NCBI GenBank assembly: GCA_001596155.1
Contig: CP014771.1
Coordinates: 248,001 to 312,000, forward strand
Direction: 5' to 3'
Length of the DNA stretch: 64,000 bases
Origin: Hymenobacter psoromatis
GTDB lineage: Bacteria; Bacteroidota; Bacteroidia; Cytophagales; Hymenobacteraceae
The position numbers were made by a program, and so were the translations under genes. The notes under the pieces are model-generated. The model did not search any database and was not told the DNA's origin. It saw only the letters and a list, made by a program, of their open reading frames with translations. Below are positions 18,661 to 28,316 of the stretch, one piece after another. How positions within the stretch are numbered: position 1 is the first letter of the stretch; every line of letters starts with the position of its first letter.

Positions 18661-20619
18661 ATGTTACCCAAACTCCTGCTTTCTGCTACCCTGCTCTTTG
18701 CGCTGGCCACCGCGCCCACTCTGGCCCAGCAAGCCCCGCCGTCCATCACCGACAGCAAGGCGCGCAGCCTCTACGAAAAGGCCCAGAGCTTGTACTACAA
18801 AGACCGCCAGGCTCAGCAGGCGCTTCTGGTATGGCAGCAGCTCACCGATAAATTCCCGGACTACGGCGAGCCGTACCTGCGCAAAGGCTCGCTTCAACTC
18901 ACGCTCGGCGACCATCCCAATGCCTTGCAGGCCTACAAGCTGGGCCTCAGCAAGCTGCCTGTTGAGGCCGCGCGCGGCGGCGACTACCTCATCCTGGGGA
19001 AGCTGGCCAGCGAGGTGGGCGATTATGCCACCATGCGCCTAGCCTACACCAACTACCTCAGCACCAATCCCGCCAGCAAAAGCCAGGTGGCATTGGCCAA
19101 GCTGCAGCTGCAAAACTGCGACTTTGCGGCCGAGGCGATGGCGCACCCCACCGGCCCCGCGCCCGAGCGCCTGCCGGCCCCGCTCAACCAGTTCCGCGAC
19201 CAGTACTTCCCGGTGCTGACGGCCGATAATAAGTCGCTCATTTTCACGGTGCAGCGCAATCCCGAGAAGTTTGAGCAGGAAAATGAGGACGTGTTTATCA
19301 GTGCCGTGCTGCCCGACGGTACGTTCGGCGCGCCGCAGTCCATCTCGCCAAACATCAATTCGCGCGAGAACGAGGGCACAGCCACCATCTCCGGCGATGG
19401 CAACACACTGGTATTCACGAGTTGCGGCCGGCCAGGGGGGGTAGGGGGCTGCGACCTCTACATCTCGCACCGCCGCGGCACGCAGTGGACGGCCCCGCGC
19501 AACCTGGGCCTGCTGGTCAATTCCAAAGTCTGGGATTCCCAGCCCTCGCTCTCGGCCGATGGTCGTACCCTTTACTTCTCGTCGCAGCGCGGCGGGGGGG
19601 TAGGCGGCTACGATATCTACGTGACTAGCATAGGCCCCGACGGTGCTTGGACGAAGGCGCGTAATCTGGGCGCGCCCATCAACACGGCCGGCGACGACCT
19701 GGCGCCCTTCATCCACGCCAGCGGCACTACGCTCTATTACTCTACCAACGGCTTGGTAGGTCTGGGTAGTAGCGACATATTTCGCGCCGAGCTCGATGCA
19801 CAAGGCCAGTGGGGCACGCCGCGCAACCTGGGCTACCCCCTCAATACCTTCGCCAACGAGGCTTCGTTGTTCATTTCTTCGGATAACAAGCGCCTCTACT
19901 GCACCCGCGCCGAGCCGCCCCGGCCCGGCGACCCGCCCCGCATGGTCCCGCCCATCCTGCTCTACGGCAGCGAAGTGCCCACCAGCGTGCGCGCCCGCGA
20001 AACCAGCACCTACGCCCAGGGCCGCGTGTTCGACGCCGTGACCAAGAAGCCCCTCAACGCGATGGTGCAGCTCTTCGACCTCAGCACTAACGCCCTCACC
20101 CAGCAAGTGTATTCAGATGCCGAAACCGGCGAATACACTGCCGTGCTCAACGAGGGCCGCGCCTACGCCATGTACGCCGCCGCGCCGGGCTACCTGCTCA
20201 AGAGCCTCAATTTTGACTACTCGGCCGCGCGCACGTTCGACCCGCTCACGCTCGATATCTACCTCGAACCGGCCAAAAGCGGCCGTAGCGCGGTGCTGAA
20301 CAACCTGTTTTTCGATTCCAATCAGGCCGTGCTCAAGCCGCGTTCGCGCACCGAGCTCGACCGTCTGGTGGAGTTCCTGCGCCAGGACCCCAACCTGCGC
20401 GTGGAGGTGGCCGGCTACACCGATAACGTGGGCATGCCCGCCGCCAACCTCACGCTCTCGCAGCGCCGCGCCCAGGCCGTGCTCACCTATCTCAGCGGCC
20501 ACGGCGTGCCCGCCATCCGCCTGCGCGCCAAGGGCTACGGCGCAGCCAAGCCCCTCGCCACCAACGACTCGGAAGGCCACCGCGCCCAGAACCGCCGCAT
20601 TGAGCTGCGAATTCTCTAG
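18661..20619 (+). CDS. OmpA-family protein with TPR and WD40-like propeller domains
   Basis: ATG 18661 starts a signal peptide (MLPKLLLSATLLFALATAP, cleavage near AQQ) in a 652-residue protein. A TPR-like helical region covers about 30-155. A PD40 beta-propeller follows (repeated SADGRTLYFSS, GGVGGYDIYVT and ASGTTLYYSTNG-type blades), then a carboxypeptidase-regulatory-like beta domain. The OmpA peptidoglycan-binding domain closes it (NNLFFDSNQAVLKPRS, VAGYTDNVG, GYGAAKPLATNDSEGHRAQN). This architecture is common in Bacteroidetes outer membranes, including type IX secretion-associated proteins such as PorE. An exact role is not assigned. Confidence 0.9.
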   Translation: MLPKLLLSATLLFALATAPTLAQQAPPSITDSKARSLYEKAQSLYYKDRQAQQALLVWQQLTDKFPDYGEPYLRKGSLQLTLGDHPNALQAYKLGLSKLPVEAARGGDYLILGKLASEVGDYATMRLAYTNYLSTNPASKSQVALAKLQLQNCDFAAEAMAHPTGPAPERLPAPLNQFRDQYFPVLTADNKSLIFTVQRNPEKFEQENEDVFISAVLPDGTFGAPQSISPNINSRENEGTATISGDGNTLVFTSCGRPGGVGGCDLYISHRRGTQWTAPRNLGLLVNSKVWDSQPSLSADGRTLYFSSQRGGGVGGYDIYVTSIGPDGAWTKARNLGAPINTAGDDLAPFIHASGTTLYYSTNGLVGLGSSDIFRAELDAQGQWGTPRNLGYPLNTFANEASLFISSDNKRLYCTRAEPPRPGDPPRMVPPILLYGSEVPTSVRARETSTYAQGRVFDAVTKKPLNAMVQLFDLSTNALTQQVYSDAETGEYTAVLNEGRAYAMYAAAPGYLLKSLNFDYSAARTFDPLTLDIYLEPAKSGRSAVLNNLFFDSNQAVLKPRSRTELDRLVEFLRQDPNLRVEVAGYTDNVGMPAANLTLSQRRAQAVLTYLSGHGVPAIRLRAKGYGAAKPLATNDSEGHRAQNRRIELRIL

Positions 20620-20897
20620 CGCCTACCCCCAAAGCTTTGCGCCGTGTTTCGTGCTCGAAAACACGGCGGAACACTGTGTTTTAACACCCCGAAACACTGC
20701 GCGAATACTTCCTGCCCAGTTGCCGGACACTGGCAAAAAGCAGTACGACCACCCGCAATCCGGGCTATAACGCTTTCCTACGCCTCGCTGCTCAGCCGAA
20801 TCCGGCCCTTTCAGTTCTACTTCACCTGGGGCAAAGGACTTAAAGCAAGGCTTTAAAGGAGTGAAAATTTCGTAGGATTATTCAAATAAAATGAATT

Positions 20898-20923
20898 GCC
20901 CGCCTAAGTGCGGGCTTTTTTTT
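20898..20923 (+). terminator. Intrinsic terminator
   Basis: GCCCGC / GCGGGC stem with loop CTAAGT and a run of eight T. It is about 280 bases after the OmpA-family gene, so it may end a long 3' untranslated region or a short unannotated transcript. Confidence 0.8.
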
Positions 20924-21029
20924 GACTTATAGCAAAGCTTTTTATAAAGAAAATAAAGTGTTAATAATGAATAATAATTGAGATTGAAGTAAAATGCTGT
21001 AATTAAAAAAGTGCCATACTCACAAGGTT

Positions 21030-21060
21030 TTGTGCAAAAAATAAAAAGCGTGTAGGTTTG
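21030..21060 (+). promoter_or_regulatory. Promoter for the small secreted protein gene
   Basis: TTG at 21030-21032, a 20-base spacer, then TAGGTTTG at 21053-21060. This matches the Bacteroidetes sigma-A consensus TTG-N17-23-TAnnTTTG. Transcription would start near 21067, leaving a leader of about 78 bases before ATG 21145. Confidence 0.75.
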
Positions 21061-21144
21061 GACCAATTCCGGCGGCTGCTGCTAAGCCAGCAGGCAGGAT
21101 GCCGATTGAACCCGCCTTTTTTTCACCCAAAACCTTTTTTACCC

Positions 21145-21525
21145 ATGAAGAACCTGTTAGCCGCCGCTTGCCTCCTGACCACTCTCACGAGTGCTACCTC
21201 TGCCGCCGGCCCCGGCGACGAGCCCAAGGCCTACCCCCGCTCGGTAGCCACCCACGCCACTACGCTGACCCAGGCCCTGGCCCGGCGCATTCACTGCAAC
21301 GAGGGCCAATACCTGGCCATCAAGAAGCTGCACCTGCACTACCTGGAGGAGCGCCGCCAGCTGGTGTTTGAGCAGAGCATCGCCAACGCCCCCGCCGCCG
21401 AGCGCGACGAGCAGCTGGCCGCTTCGCAGCACGGCTATGAGCAAGCCCTCAACGACCTCCTCAATCCCGAGCAGCGCCTGGCTTACCAGCAGCTGCGCGC
21501 TTCATTCACGGCGCACCGGCTCTAG
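21145..21525 (+). CDS. Small secreted protein, unknown function
   Basis: ATG 21145 gives 126 residues with a Sec signal peptide (MKNLLAAACLLTTLTSATSA, then AGPGDEP). The mature part is helical and charged: ARRIHCNEGQYLAIKKLHLH, LEERRQLVFEQ and a closing LNPEQRLAYQQLRASF. The LNPEQ..YQQL ending recalls the LTxxQ motif of Spy/CpxP-like periplasmic helical proteins, but the match is weak. It is preceded by a well-formed promoter. Confidence 0.7.
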   Translation: MKNLLAAACLLTTLTSATSAAGPGDEPKAYPRSVATHATTLTQALARRIHCNEGQYLAIKKLHLHYLEERRQLVFEQSIANAPAAERDEQLAASQHGYEQALNDLLNPEQRLAYQQLRASFTAHRL

Positions 21526-21609
21526 CCAACCTCAACCCATATTCCGGCAATACCACTGGCCCCTCGTTGGACTAGTGGTGCTGTGGGAAATTGGGTTTAA
21601 TTTTGAGCC

Positions 21610-21810
21610 ATGAAGAAATTTGAATACCAAATGTTGGAAGTAGCCGACGGTTCTTTCAGCTCGGTTAATAGAAATCAGAAACTGATAGTCCACCTCAATA
21701 GCCTAGGCTTGCAGGGCTGGGAAGTGGTAAGTGTAACTAGGTCAGGCTCAGTTTGGGGGTGGCGCTCGCCGCGGTTGGTCGTCACCCTCAAGCGCGAAGT
21801 GGAGGGGTAG
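21610..21810 (+). CDS. DUF4177-like small protein
   Basis: A 66-residue protein with the pattern KKFEYQMLEV, LNSLGLQGWEVVSVT and a final VVTLKR strand, as in DUF4177 and related small beta-alpha proteins of unknown role. It is cytoplasmic by composition. Its start follows the upstream gene by 84 bases with no visible terminator between. Confidence 0.7.
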   Translation: MKKFEYQMLEVADGSFSSVNRNQKLIVHLNSLGLQGWEVVSVTRSGSVWGWRSPRLVVTLKREVEG

Positions 21811-21820
21811 GGCAGGGGCC

Positions 21821-21852
21821 AAAAAAAGTCAGCCCACCAAAGGCGGGCTGAC
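21821..21852 (-). terminator. Intrinsic terminator after gltA (minus strand)
   Basis: Stem GTCAGCCC(A)CC / GG(C)GGGCTGAC at 21828-21852, followed on the minus strand by seven T (21821-21827), 32 bases beyond the gltA stop. Confidence 0.85.
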
Positions 21853-21884
21853 CACTAAAAAACCAGAAACTGGCAACCAGAAAC

Positions 21885-23180
<1,296 letters not shown>

Positions 23181-23376
23181 TGGTTGGGTAGGAAGAGGAT
23201 GTAAAGTAGCCGCTTATTTCGGGCGCGAAGCTACGGCTCAGGCGGTGCGCCGGGAAACTTTTGTTTGGCCGGTGCCTCCTGTAGTACAATGCAAACCCCG
23301 CTCAGGTTTCCGTAAGTCGCACAGTTTGGGGCTGGAAAGACACTGGGAACGTTTGCAACGATTTTTATTCGCCCCC

Positions 23377-24873
23377 TTACTTTCCGATGCAGAACTGGGT
23401 AAAGATGCTCGTGAGCAGGTCGTCGGAGGAAATTTCGCCCGTTATCTCACCCAGCGCCGCCAGCGCGTGGCGCAGGTCGGCGGCCAGCAGCTCGGTGCCC
23501 CGGCCTTCGGCCAGGCCCTGGCGCACGGCGGCCAGGTGCTGCGCCGCCACCTCCAGGGCGCGGGCGTGCCGCACGTTCGTCACGATGGTAGCCGTGCCGG
23601 TAGTGGCCAGCCCCGCCCCGCGCACCTGCGCCAGCAGCGCCGCTTGCAGCTCATCGAGCCCCTCGCGCCGACCCGCCGAGATGAATATTGTTTGGTGCTT
23701 GGTGCTTGGTTCTTGATTATCAGGTTTCTGGTTTTGAATTAATGAAGCTTGGTTTTGAGAAGTAGAAGCCAGCGAACTTTTAATTTTTAATTCATAATTT
23801 TTAATTCCTACTTGCGAAGCCAGGTCGCGCTTGTTGCCCACGGCCAGCACGGGCAGGCGGGGTAGGGCGGCGGTCAGCTCCGCGATGTCAGCTTGCACCT
23901 CGGCGGGCGACAGCTCGGTGAGGTCGAAGAGATAGAGTAGCAGCGCGGCCTGGCCGATGCGCTCGCGGGTGCGGCGCACGCCAATGGCCTCCACTTCGTC
24001 GGCGGGGTTGTCGCGCAGGCCGGCCGTGTCCACGAAGCGGAACCGCAGGCCGTCGATACTCACCTCATCCTCAATAAAATCGCGGGTAGTGCCCGGCGTG
24101 GCCGACACGATGGCCCGCTCCTCGCGTAGCAGCGCGTTGAGCAGGGTCGATTTGCCGGCGTTGGGCCGGCCGGCAATCACGGTCGTGATGCCGTTTTTAA
24201 TCACGTTGCCCAGCTCAAACGAGCGTAGCAGCCCGGTTACTACCCCCTCCACTTCGGCCAGGAGCCGCGCCAGCCCGGTGCGGTCGGCAAACTCTACGTC
24301 TTCTTCGCCAAAATCCAGCTCCAGCTCTAGCAGTGCGGCAAACTTGATGAGCTGCACCCGCAGGTCGCGCAGCTCATCCGAGAAGCCACCACGCAACTGG
24401 TTGAGCGCCACCTGATGCGAAAGCGCCGAGTCGGCGGCGATAAGGTCGGCCACTGCCTCGGCCTGGGCCAGGTCGAGCGCGCCGTTGAGGAAGGCGCGCT
24501 TGGTAAACTCGCCGGCTTCGGCCAGGCGCGCGCCCTGGCGCAGCAGCGCGGCCAATATCTGGCGCACGATAAAGTCGGAGCCGTGGCCCGAAATCTCCAC
24601 CACGTCTTCGCGGGTGTAGGAGCGCGGGCCGCGGTAGAGCGCCACCACTACCTCATCGAGCACTTGGCCGGTGGCGGGGTCGCGCAGCGCGCCGTAGTGC
24701 AAGGTGTGGCCGGGCTGGGCCGCCAGATTTTTCTTCGAAAACAGTGCCTGTACTATACTCACCGCGTCCAGGCCCGATAAGCGCACCACGGCCAGCGCCC
24801 CCGCGCCGGGCGGAGTCGAGAGCGCCACAATCGTATCAGACCACTGATTAGCACGGATTTTAGCGGATTTCAC
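23377..24873 (-). CDS. mnmE: tRNA uridine-5-carboxymethylaminomethyl modification GTPase MnmE
   Basis: With MnmG it modifies U34 of certain tRNAs. It has the N-terminal folate-binding domain (SDTIVALSTPPGAGALAVVR), a helical domain, G-domain GRPNAGKST near 235, DTAGLRD and NKRD, and the invariant C-terminal FCIGK. Two oddities: the only available start is GTG 24873, inside the palindromic repeat at 24841-25034, so the first ten residues are repeat-encoded. Also, residues about 354-393, between NKRD and the G5 SAG, are an inserted Asn/Gln/Lys/Ser-rich tract that raises the length to 498 from the usual 450-465. Confidence 0.93.
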   Translation of the reverse strand: MKSAKIRANQWSDTIVALSTPPGAGALAVVRLSGLDAVSIVQALFSKKNLAAQPGHTLHYGALRDPATGQVLDEVVVALYRGPRSYTREDVVEISGHGSDFIVRQILAALLRQGARLAEAGEFTKRAFLNGALDLAQAEAVADLIAADSALSHQVALNQLRGGFSDELRDLRVQLIKFAALLELELDFGEEDVEFADRTGLARLLAEVEGVVTGLLRSFELGNVIKNGITTVIAGRPNAGKSTLLNALLREERAIVSATPGTTRDFIEDEVSIDGLRFRFVDTAGLRDNPADEVEAIGVRRTRERIGQAALLLYLFDLTELSPAEVQADIAELTAALPRLPVLAVGNKRDLASQVGIKNYELKIKSSLASTSQNQASLIQNQKPDNQEPSTKHQTIFISAGRREGLDELQAALLAQVRGAGLATTGTATIVTNVRHARALEVAAQHLAAVRQGLAEGRGTELLAADLRHALAALGEITGEISSDDLLTSIFTQFCIGK

Positions 24874-25034
24874 GGATTTTGTGGACGATTTTAGCAGCTT
24901 AATTTTCAGAAACGAACGCAGCAGTTTTTTCTCGGGCTAACTATTTTCAAACTCTAGGAAAGTAAACGCAAAAGCGCCGTCCACAAAATCCGTGAAATCC
25001 GCTAAAATCCGTCTAATCCGTGATTTAGTCAGTG
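24841..25034. repeat. Palindromic element built of CGGATTT units
   Basis: Perfect 35-bp arms at 24853-24887 and 24978-25012, with weaker pairing out to 24841 and 25034. Arms consist of repeated ACGGATTTT / GCGGATTTC units. One end contains the mnmE start codon; the other contains the stop codon of the DtxR/MntR gene. The element at 29170-29365 is built from similar units. Confidence 0.85.
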
Positions 25035-25691
25035 GTCAGTGGTTGTGAAGAGATTGCGCCCGACTTCGGCCGAAATAACGACGGTGCGCTCATCGTTTAT
25101 GCGCACTTCGAGGGAATTATCGAAGGCTATTTTTTCGAGGATGCGCACCCGCGCGCCCAGCGGCAGGCCCATCTTATCGAGGTATTGGAGGAAGGGCGCG
25201 GAGGTGTTTTTCACGGCAGCCAGCGTGCCGCACTCGCCTGCCCCCAGCTCGGCCAGCAAGCGATGGGCGGGCCGGCGCACGGCCCCGTTTTCGGCCGGAA
25301 TGGGGTCGCCGTGCGGGTCGAGGGTAGGGAAGTTCAGGAACGCGTCGAGCCGCCGCATCAGCAGCGGCGACTGCACGTGCTCCAGCTCCTCGGCCACCTC
25401 GTGCACCTCATCCCAATTGAAGCCCAGCTGCTGCACCAGAAATACTTCCCAGAGCCGGTGCTTGCGCACGGTGAGCAGCGCCAGCCGCCGGCCTTCGGGT
25501 GTGAGGCGCACGCCCCGATACTTCTCATAGTCAAGCAGCTGCTTGTCGGCCAGGCGGCGCAGCATGTCCGTGACGGAGGCGGCGCGCGTGGCCAGCGCCG
25601 CCGCAATGCGGTTGGTACTCACCTCCTGCCCCGGCTCTTCTTCGGCCAGCTTGTAGATGGCTTTTAAGTAATTTTCCTCGGCAATAGTCAT
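25029..25691 (-). CDS. DtxR/MntR-family metal-dependent transcriptional regulator
   Basis: A 220-residue repressor with an N-terminal winged helix (MTIAEENYLKAIYKLAE, then STNRIAAALATRAASVTDML). A dimerisation/metal-binding domain follows (RKHRLWEVFLVQQLGF, EVHEVAEELEHV with the usual His/Glu ligands), then a C-terminal FeoA/SH3-like domain (GLPLGARVRILEKIAF). It should sense Mn or Fe and control metal transport genes, none of which are nearby. The last residues (TTTDH) and stop come from the adjacent repeat. The ATG lies at the edge of another repeat. Confidence 0.9.
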   Translation of the reverse strand: MTIAEENYLKAIYKLAEEEPGQEVSTNRIAAALATRAASVTDMLRRLADKQLLDYEKYRGVRLTPEGRRLALLTVRKHRLWEVFLVQQLGFNWDEVHEVAEELEHVQSPLLMRRLDAFLNFPTLDPHGDPIPAENGAVRRPAHRLLAELGAGECGTLAAVKNTSAPFLQYLDKMGLPLGARVRILEKIAFDNSLEVRINDERTVVISAEVGRNLFTTTDH

Positions 25692-25822
25692 TTAACAATT
25701 AATATTTATCATTTAACAGCTGGCTCAGACAAGTTAGGTAACTGAGGTTGACGCGGTGGGCGGCACCTACTGCGTAACAGCAGTTAGGTAAGGTGTTAAA
25801 TGTTAATTGATAGATGTTAAAT
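25690..25822. repeat. AT-rich imperfect inverted repeat
   Basis: Arms at 25690-25718 and 25794-25822 are largely complementary (ATTTAACA-type sequence against TGTTAAAT). The left arm overlaps the start codon of the DtxR/MntR gene, and the right arm ends 7 bases before the fabH stop. TGTTAAATG is also directly repeated within the right arm. Confidence 0.55.
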
Positions 25823-25828
25823 GAAAAG

Positions 25829-26848
25829 TTACCATTTAATGAGCGCCGAGGCCCAGGTGAAGCCTGAGCCGAAGGCGGCCAGGCACACGAGGTCGCCGCG
25901 CTTGACGCGGCCTTGGGCCACGGCTTCGCTCAGGGCAATCGGAATGCTGGCGGCGGTGGTGTTGCCGTAGCGCTGAATGTTGCTGAAAACCTTGTCGTCG
26001 GCCAGGCCCATTTTCTGCTGCACATACTGAGTAATGCGCAGGTTGGCCTGGTGCGGAATGAGCAGGTTGATGTCGGCGGGCTGGTAATTATTCTGGTCCA
26101 ATGCCTCTTTAATTACCTGCGGGAAGCGCACCACGGCGTGCTTGAACACGTTCTGGCCGTTCATGTACGGGTACATGTCCTGCTCGTTGGCAATGACGTA
26201 GTTCACGCGGTCTTCGCGGTTCGAGCCCGGCTCCTTCACAATCAATTCTTCGGCAAACTCGCCCTGCGCGTGCAGGTGCGTGCTTAGGATGCCGTTGCCT
26301 TCGGTGCGCGCCGGGCGCAGCACCACCGCGCCCGCGCCATCGCCAAAGATGACCGAAACGGCCCTACCCCTCGGGGTTTTGTCGAGGCCCGAGGAATGGA
26401 TTTCGGAGCCTACTACCAACACCGTATCATACATGCCGGTGCGCACGAACTGGTCGGCCACCGACAGCCCATAGATAAAGCCCGAGCACTGGTTGCGCAC
26501 GTCGAGGGCCGGCACGTTGCCGGTCATGCCCAGCTCGCGTTGCATGAGCACGCCCGAGCCCGGAAAGAAGTAATCGGGTGAAAGCGTGGCAAATACGATG
26601 AGCTGCACGTCGTCCACGGTCAAGCCGGCATTGGCCAGCGCGCGACGGGCGGCCTCGGCACCCATGCCGGCGGTGGTGTCCTTGCCTTCCTCAAACCAGC
26701 GCCGCTCCTGGATGCCAGTGCGCTCCTGAATCCAAGCGTCGGTGGTGGACATCAGCTCTTCCAACTCGGCATTTTTTACAACGCGGTCGGGAACGTAGTG
26801 GCCGACACCGGCAATTTCGGCGTGGCGCAAAGTGGTCGGGGAAGCCAT
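25829..26848 (-). CDS. fabH: 3-oxoacyl-ACP synthase III (FabH)
   Basis: Initiates fatty acid synthesis by condensing acyl-CoA with malonyl-ACP. ATG 26848 (MASPTTLRHAEIAGVGHYVP) gives 339 residues. The Cys-His-Asn triad is visible: Cys in VRNQCSGFIYGL, His in LIPHQANLRI, Asn in RYGNTTAASIP. TGIQERRW near the N-terminus and the glycine-rich AAFGSGFTWAS end are typical. Upstream on the minus strand lies a CGCCCTACCCCCCACCCC leader. It could also be a specialised KAS III; length and motifs favour FabH. Confidence 0.93.
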   Translation of the reverse strand: MASPTTLRHAEIAGVGHYVPDRVVKNAELEELMSTTDAWIQERTGIQERRWFEEGKDTTAGMGAEAARRALANAGLTVDDVQLIVFATLSPDYFFPGSGVLMQRELGMTGNVPALDVRNQCSGFIYGLSVADQFVRTGMYDTVLVVGSEIHSSGLDKTPRGRAVSVIFGDGAGAVVLRPARTEGNGILSTHLHAQGEFAEELIVKEPGSNREDRVNYVIANEQDMYPYMNGQNVFKHAVVRFPQVIKEALDQNNYQPADINLLIPHQANLRITQYVQQKMGLADDKVFSNIQRYGNTTAASIPIALSEAVAQGRVKRGDLVCLAAFGSGFTWASALIKW

Positions 26849-26960
26849 GAGGCAGGTTGGGTAAGGGGTGGGGGGTAGGGCGATGGCACACGAAATCAGC
26901 CGCGTACCGACCTGCAAGTAAGAAAAAATTACCCGGACTCACTCGTTCGCCCCGGTCCCG

Positions 26961-28160
26961 CTAGGCCAACGGGGCCGCAAAGGTCGGACCCAGCCCCAGG
27001 CTTTCCAGCAAATCCCCTAATTTTTTGCCTTCGCCCGCCCACAGCACCGGGCCGGCCGGCACGCCCGCTGGGTAAAACCGCGCCGTGGGCAGCGCCGCCG
27101 CCACGGCCGCCGCTGCCCGCGCCGGCTCAGCAAAATCCACGACCAAGCCCGCGCTATGCTCTCGCACCACGTTGGCCCAGAGCGGGTTATCGGGTACCAG
27201 CACGGGCAGGCCGTGGGCGAGGTATTCGAATAGCTTGGTGGGCTGGCAGCGGGCCGTGCTGGGGTGCGGCCGGTAGGGCAGTAGGCCCAGGTGACTGCGC
27301 CGCATTTCGGCCACGATGCGGGCGTGCGGCACCAGCGCCGCGCCGCCCTCCAGCGTGAGCCAGGCACTTTCGGTCATCACTAGCGCTTGCAGCTCCCGCA
27401 CTAAATCGGGCTGCTGGCAAAAGCCGATGATGGTCAGCGTGGCTCCGCCGGGCCACGCCGCCCGCAGCGCCCGCGTCAGGGCGATGGCCTCCCACACGCC
27501 ATTTAGCGCCGAAATGGTGCCCGAAAACAGCAGCCGCAGCGGCTCGTTGGCGGCGGGCATGGGCCGCGCCAGGGGGGGTAGGGCCTCGCCAAGGGCGGGC
27601 TGATATTTGTTTTCGAGCAGCAGCACCCGGCCGGGGGGTAGGGCTTGCAAAAACGGCAACTCGTCGGCATAGCTGGCTTCGGCCAGTAGCACGGCCGCCG
27701 CCCGCCGGGCCGCCACGCCCTCCACCCAGCGCAGACCCGCCGCCAGCGCGCGCTTCGTCAGCCCACGGTACACCTGCTGCGTGCCCACGTTGAGGGCGTA
27801 GTTTTCGCGGATATCATACACGAATTCCCTACCCCTCCCCAGCGCCCGCCACAGCACCGTAAGCGGCAGCAGCTCAGGCGCGTGCACGATGACCAAATCG
27901 GGCCGTAGGCGGCGCAGCAAACGCCAGTAATGGGCCTGCGCCAGCAGCCGCCCCAGGCTCAGGCGCGCGCCGCTGAAAATGGGGTGCAGCGTGATGCCCG
28001 CGCCCGGCCGCGCCGCCGCGCTGGCCTGGCCCGCCACGGCCACTCGCGCGCCCAGGCCAGCCAGGGTGCGGGCAAACTTGCCCAGCATCCGGGTGTCATC
28101 CACGGGCTTAAGCACGGAGGCGAGCAGAATGGACGCGGGCGAAGAAACGGGAGCTGGCAT
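26961..28160 (-). CDS. Glycosyltransferase, GT4-like (GT-B fold)
   Basis: ATG 28160 gives 399 residues. The N-terminal half has LKPVDDTRMLGKFARTLAG and a VIVHAPELLPL segment, as in group 1 transferases. The C-terminal half has LLFSGTISALNGVWEAI, then RSHLGLLPYRP and the nucleotide-sugar site PTKLFEYLAHGLPVLVPD (E-x7-E-like). It should add a sugar to a surface glycan or lipid; donor and acceptor are unknown. It is divergent from dapD across about 157 bases that carry a GGGGGGTAGGG motif. Confidence 0.85.
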   Translation of the reverse strand: MPAPVSSPASILLASVLKPVDDTRMLGKFARTLAGLGARVAVAGQASAAARPGAGITLHPIFSGARLSLGRLLAQAHYWRLLRRLRPDLVIVHAPELLPLTVLWRALGRGREFVYDIRENYALNVGTQQVYRGLTKRALAAGLRWVEGVAARRAAAVLLAEASYADELPFLQALPPGRVLLLENKYQPALGEALPPLARPMPAANEPLRLLFSGTISALNGVWEAIALTRALRAAWPGGATLTIIGFCQQPDLVRELQALVMTESAWLTLEGGAALVPHARIVAEMRRSHLGLLPYRPHPSTARCQPTKLFEYLAHGLPVLVPDNPLWANVVREHSAGLVVDFAEPARAAAAVAAALPTARFYPAGVPAGPVLWAGEGKKLGDLLESLGLGPTFAAPLA

Positions 28161-28262
28161 GGATAGCAGCGCCGGGGCAAGTGCGCCACAGCGAGGGGGG
28201 TAGGGCCGGCGGCAAAGCGCCAACCAAAGTCCCTGGTAGGGTGATTGGGAGCAAAGATGCGC

Positions 28263-28290
28263 TTTTCAACCCCTAAAGATGCTAGTTTTG
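28263..28290 (+). promoter_or_regulatory. Candidate promoter for dapD
   Basis: TAGTTTTG at 28283-28290 matches TAnnTTTG, with a T-rich TTT 17 bases upstream in place of TTG. Transcription would start about 20 bases before ATG 28317. Confidence 0.5.
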
Positions 28291-28316
28291 CGCCCAATTC
28301 TACTTTACGTATTCTC

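Larger units (their letters stand above)
20620..21144. other. Gene-poor interval between the OmpA gene and a small secreted protein
   Basis: No supported coding sequence. It contains a small hairpin (GCCGTGTTT / AAACACGGC, 20641-20667), an intrinsic terminator at 20898-20923, an AT-rich stretch at about 20924-21057, and a strong Bacteroidetes-type promoter at 21030-21060. Short frames in it have no coding character. Confidence 0.6.

Noticed and set aside
19039..20106. Open frame of 355 codons on the minus strand
   Set aside because: Antisense to the OmpA-family gene, which has a signal peptide and clear domains.
20644..20856. Short + strand frame after the OmpA gene
   Set aside because: No coding character; the interval is better explained by a 3' untranslated region ending in the 20898 terminator.
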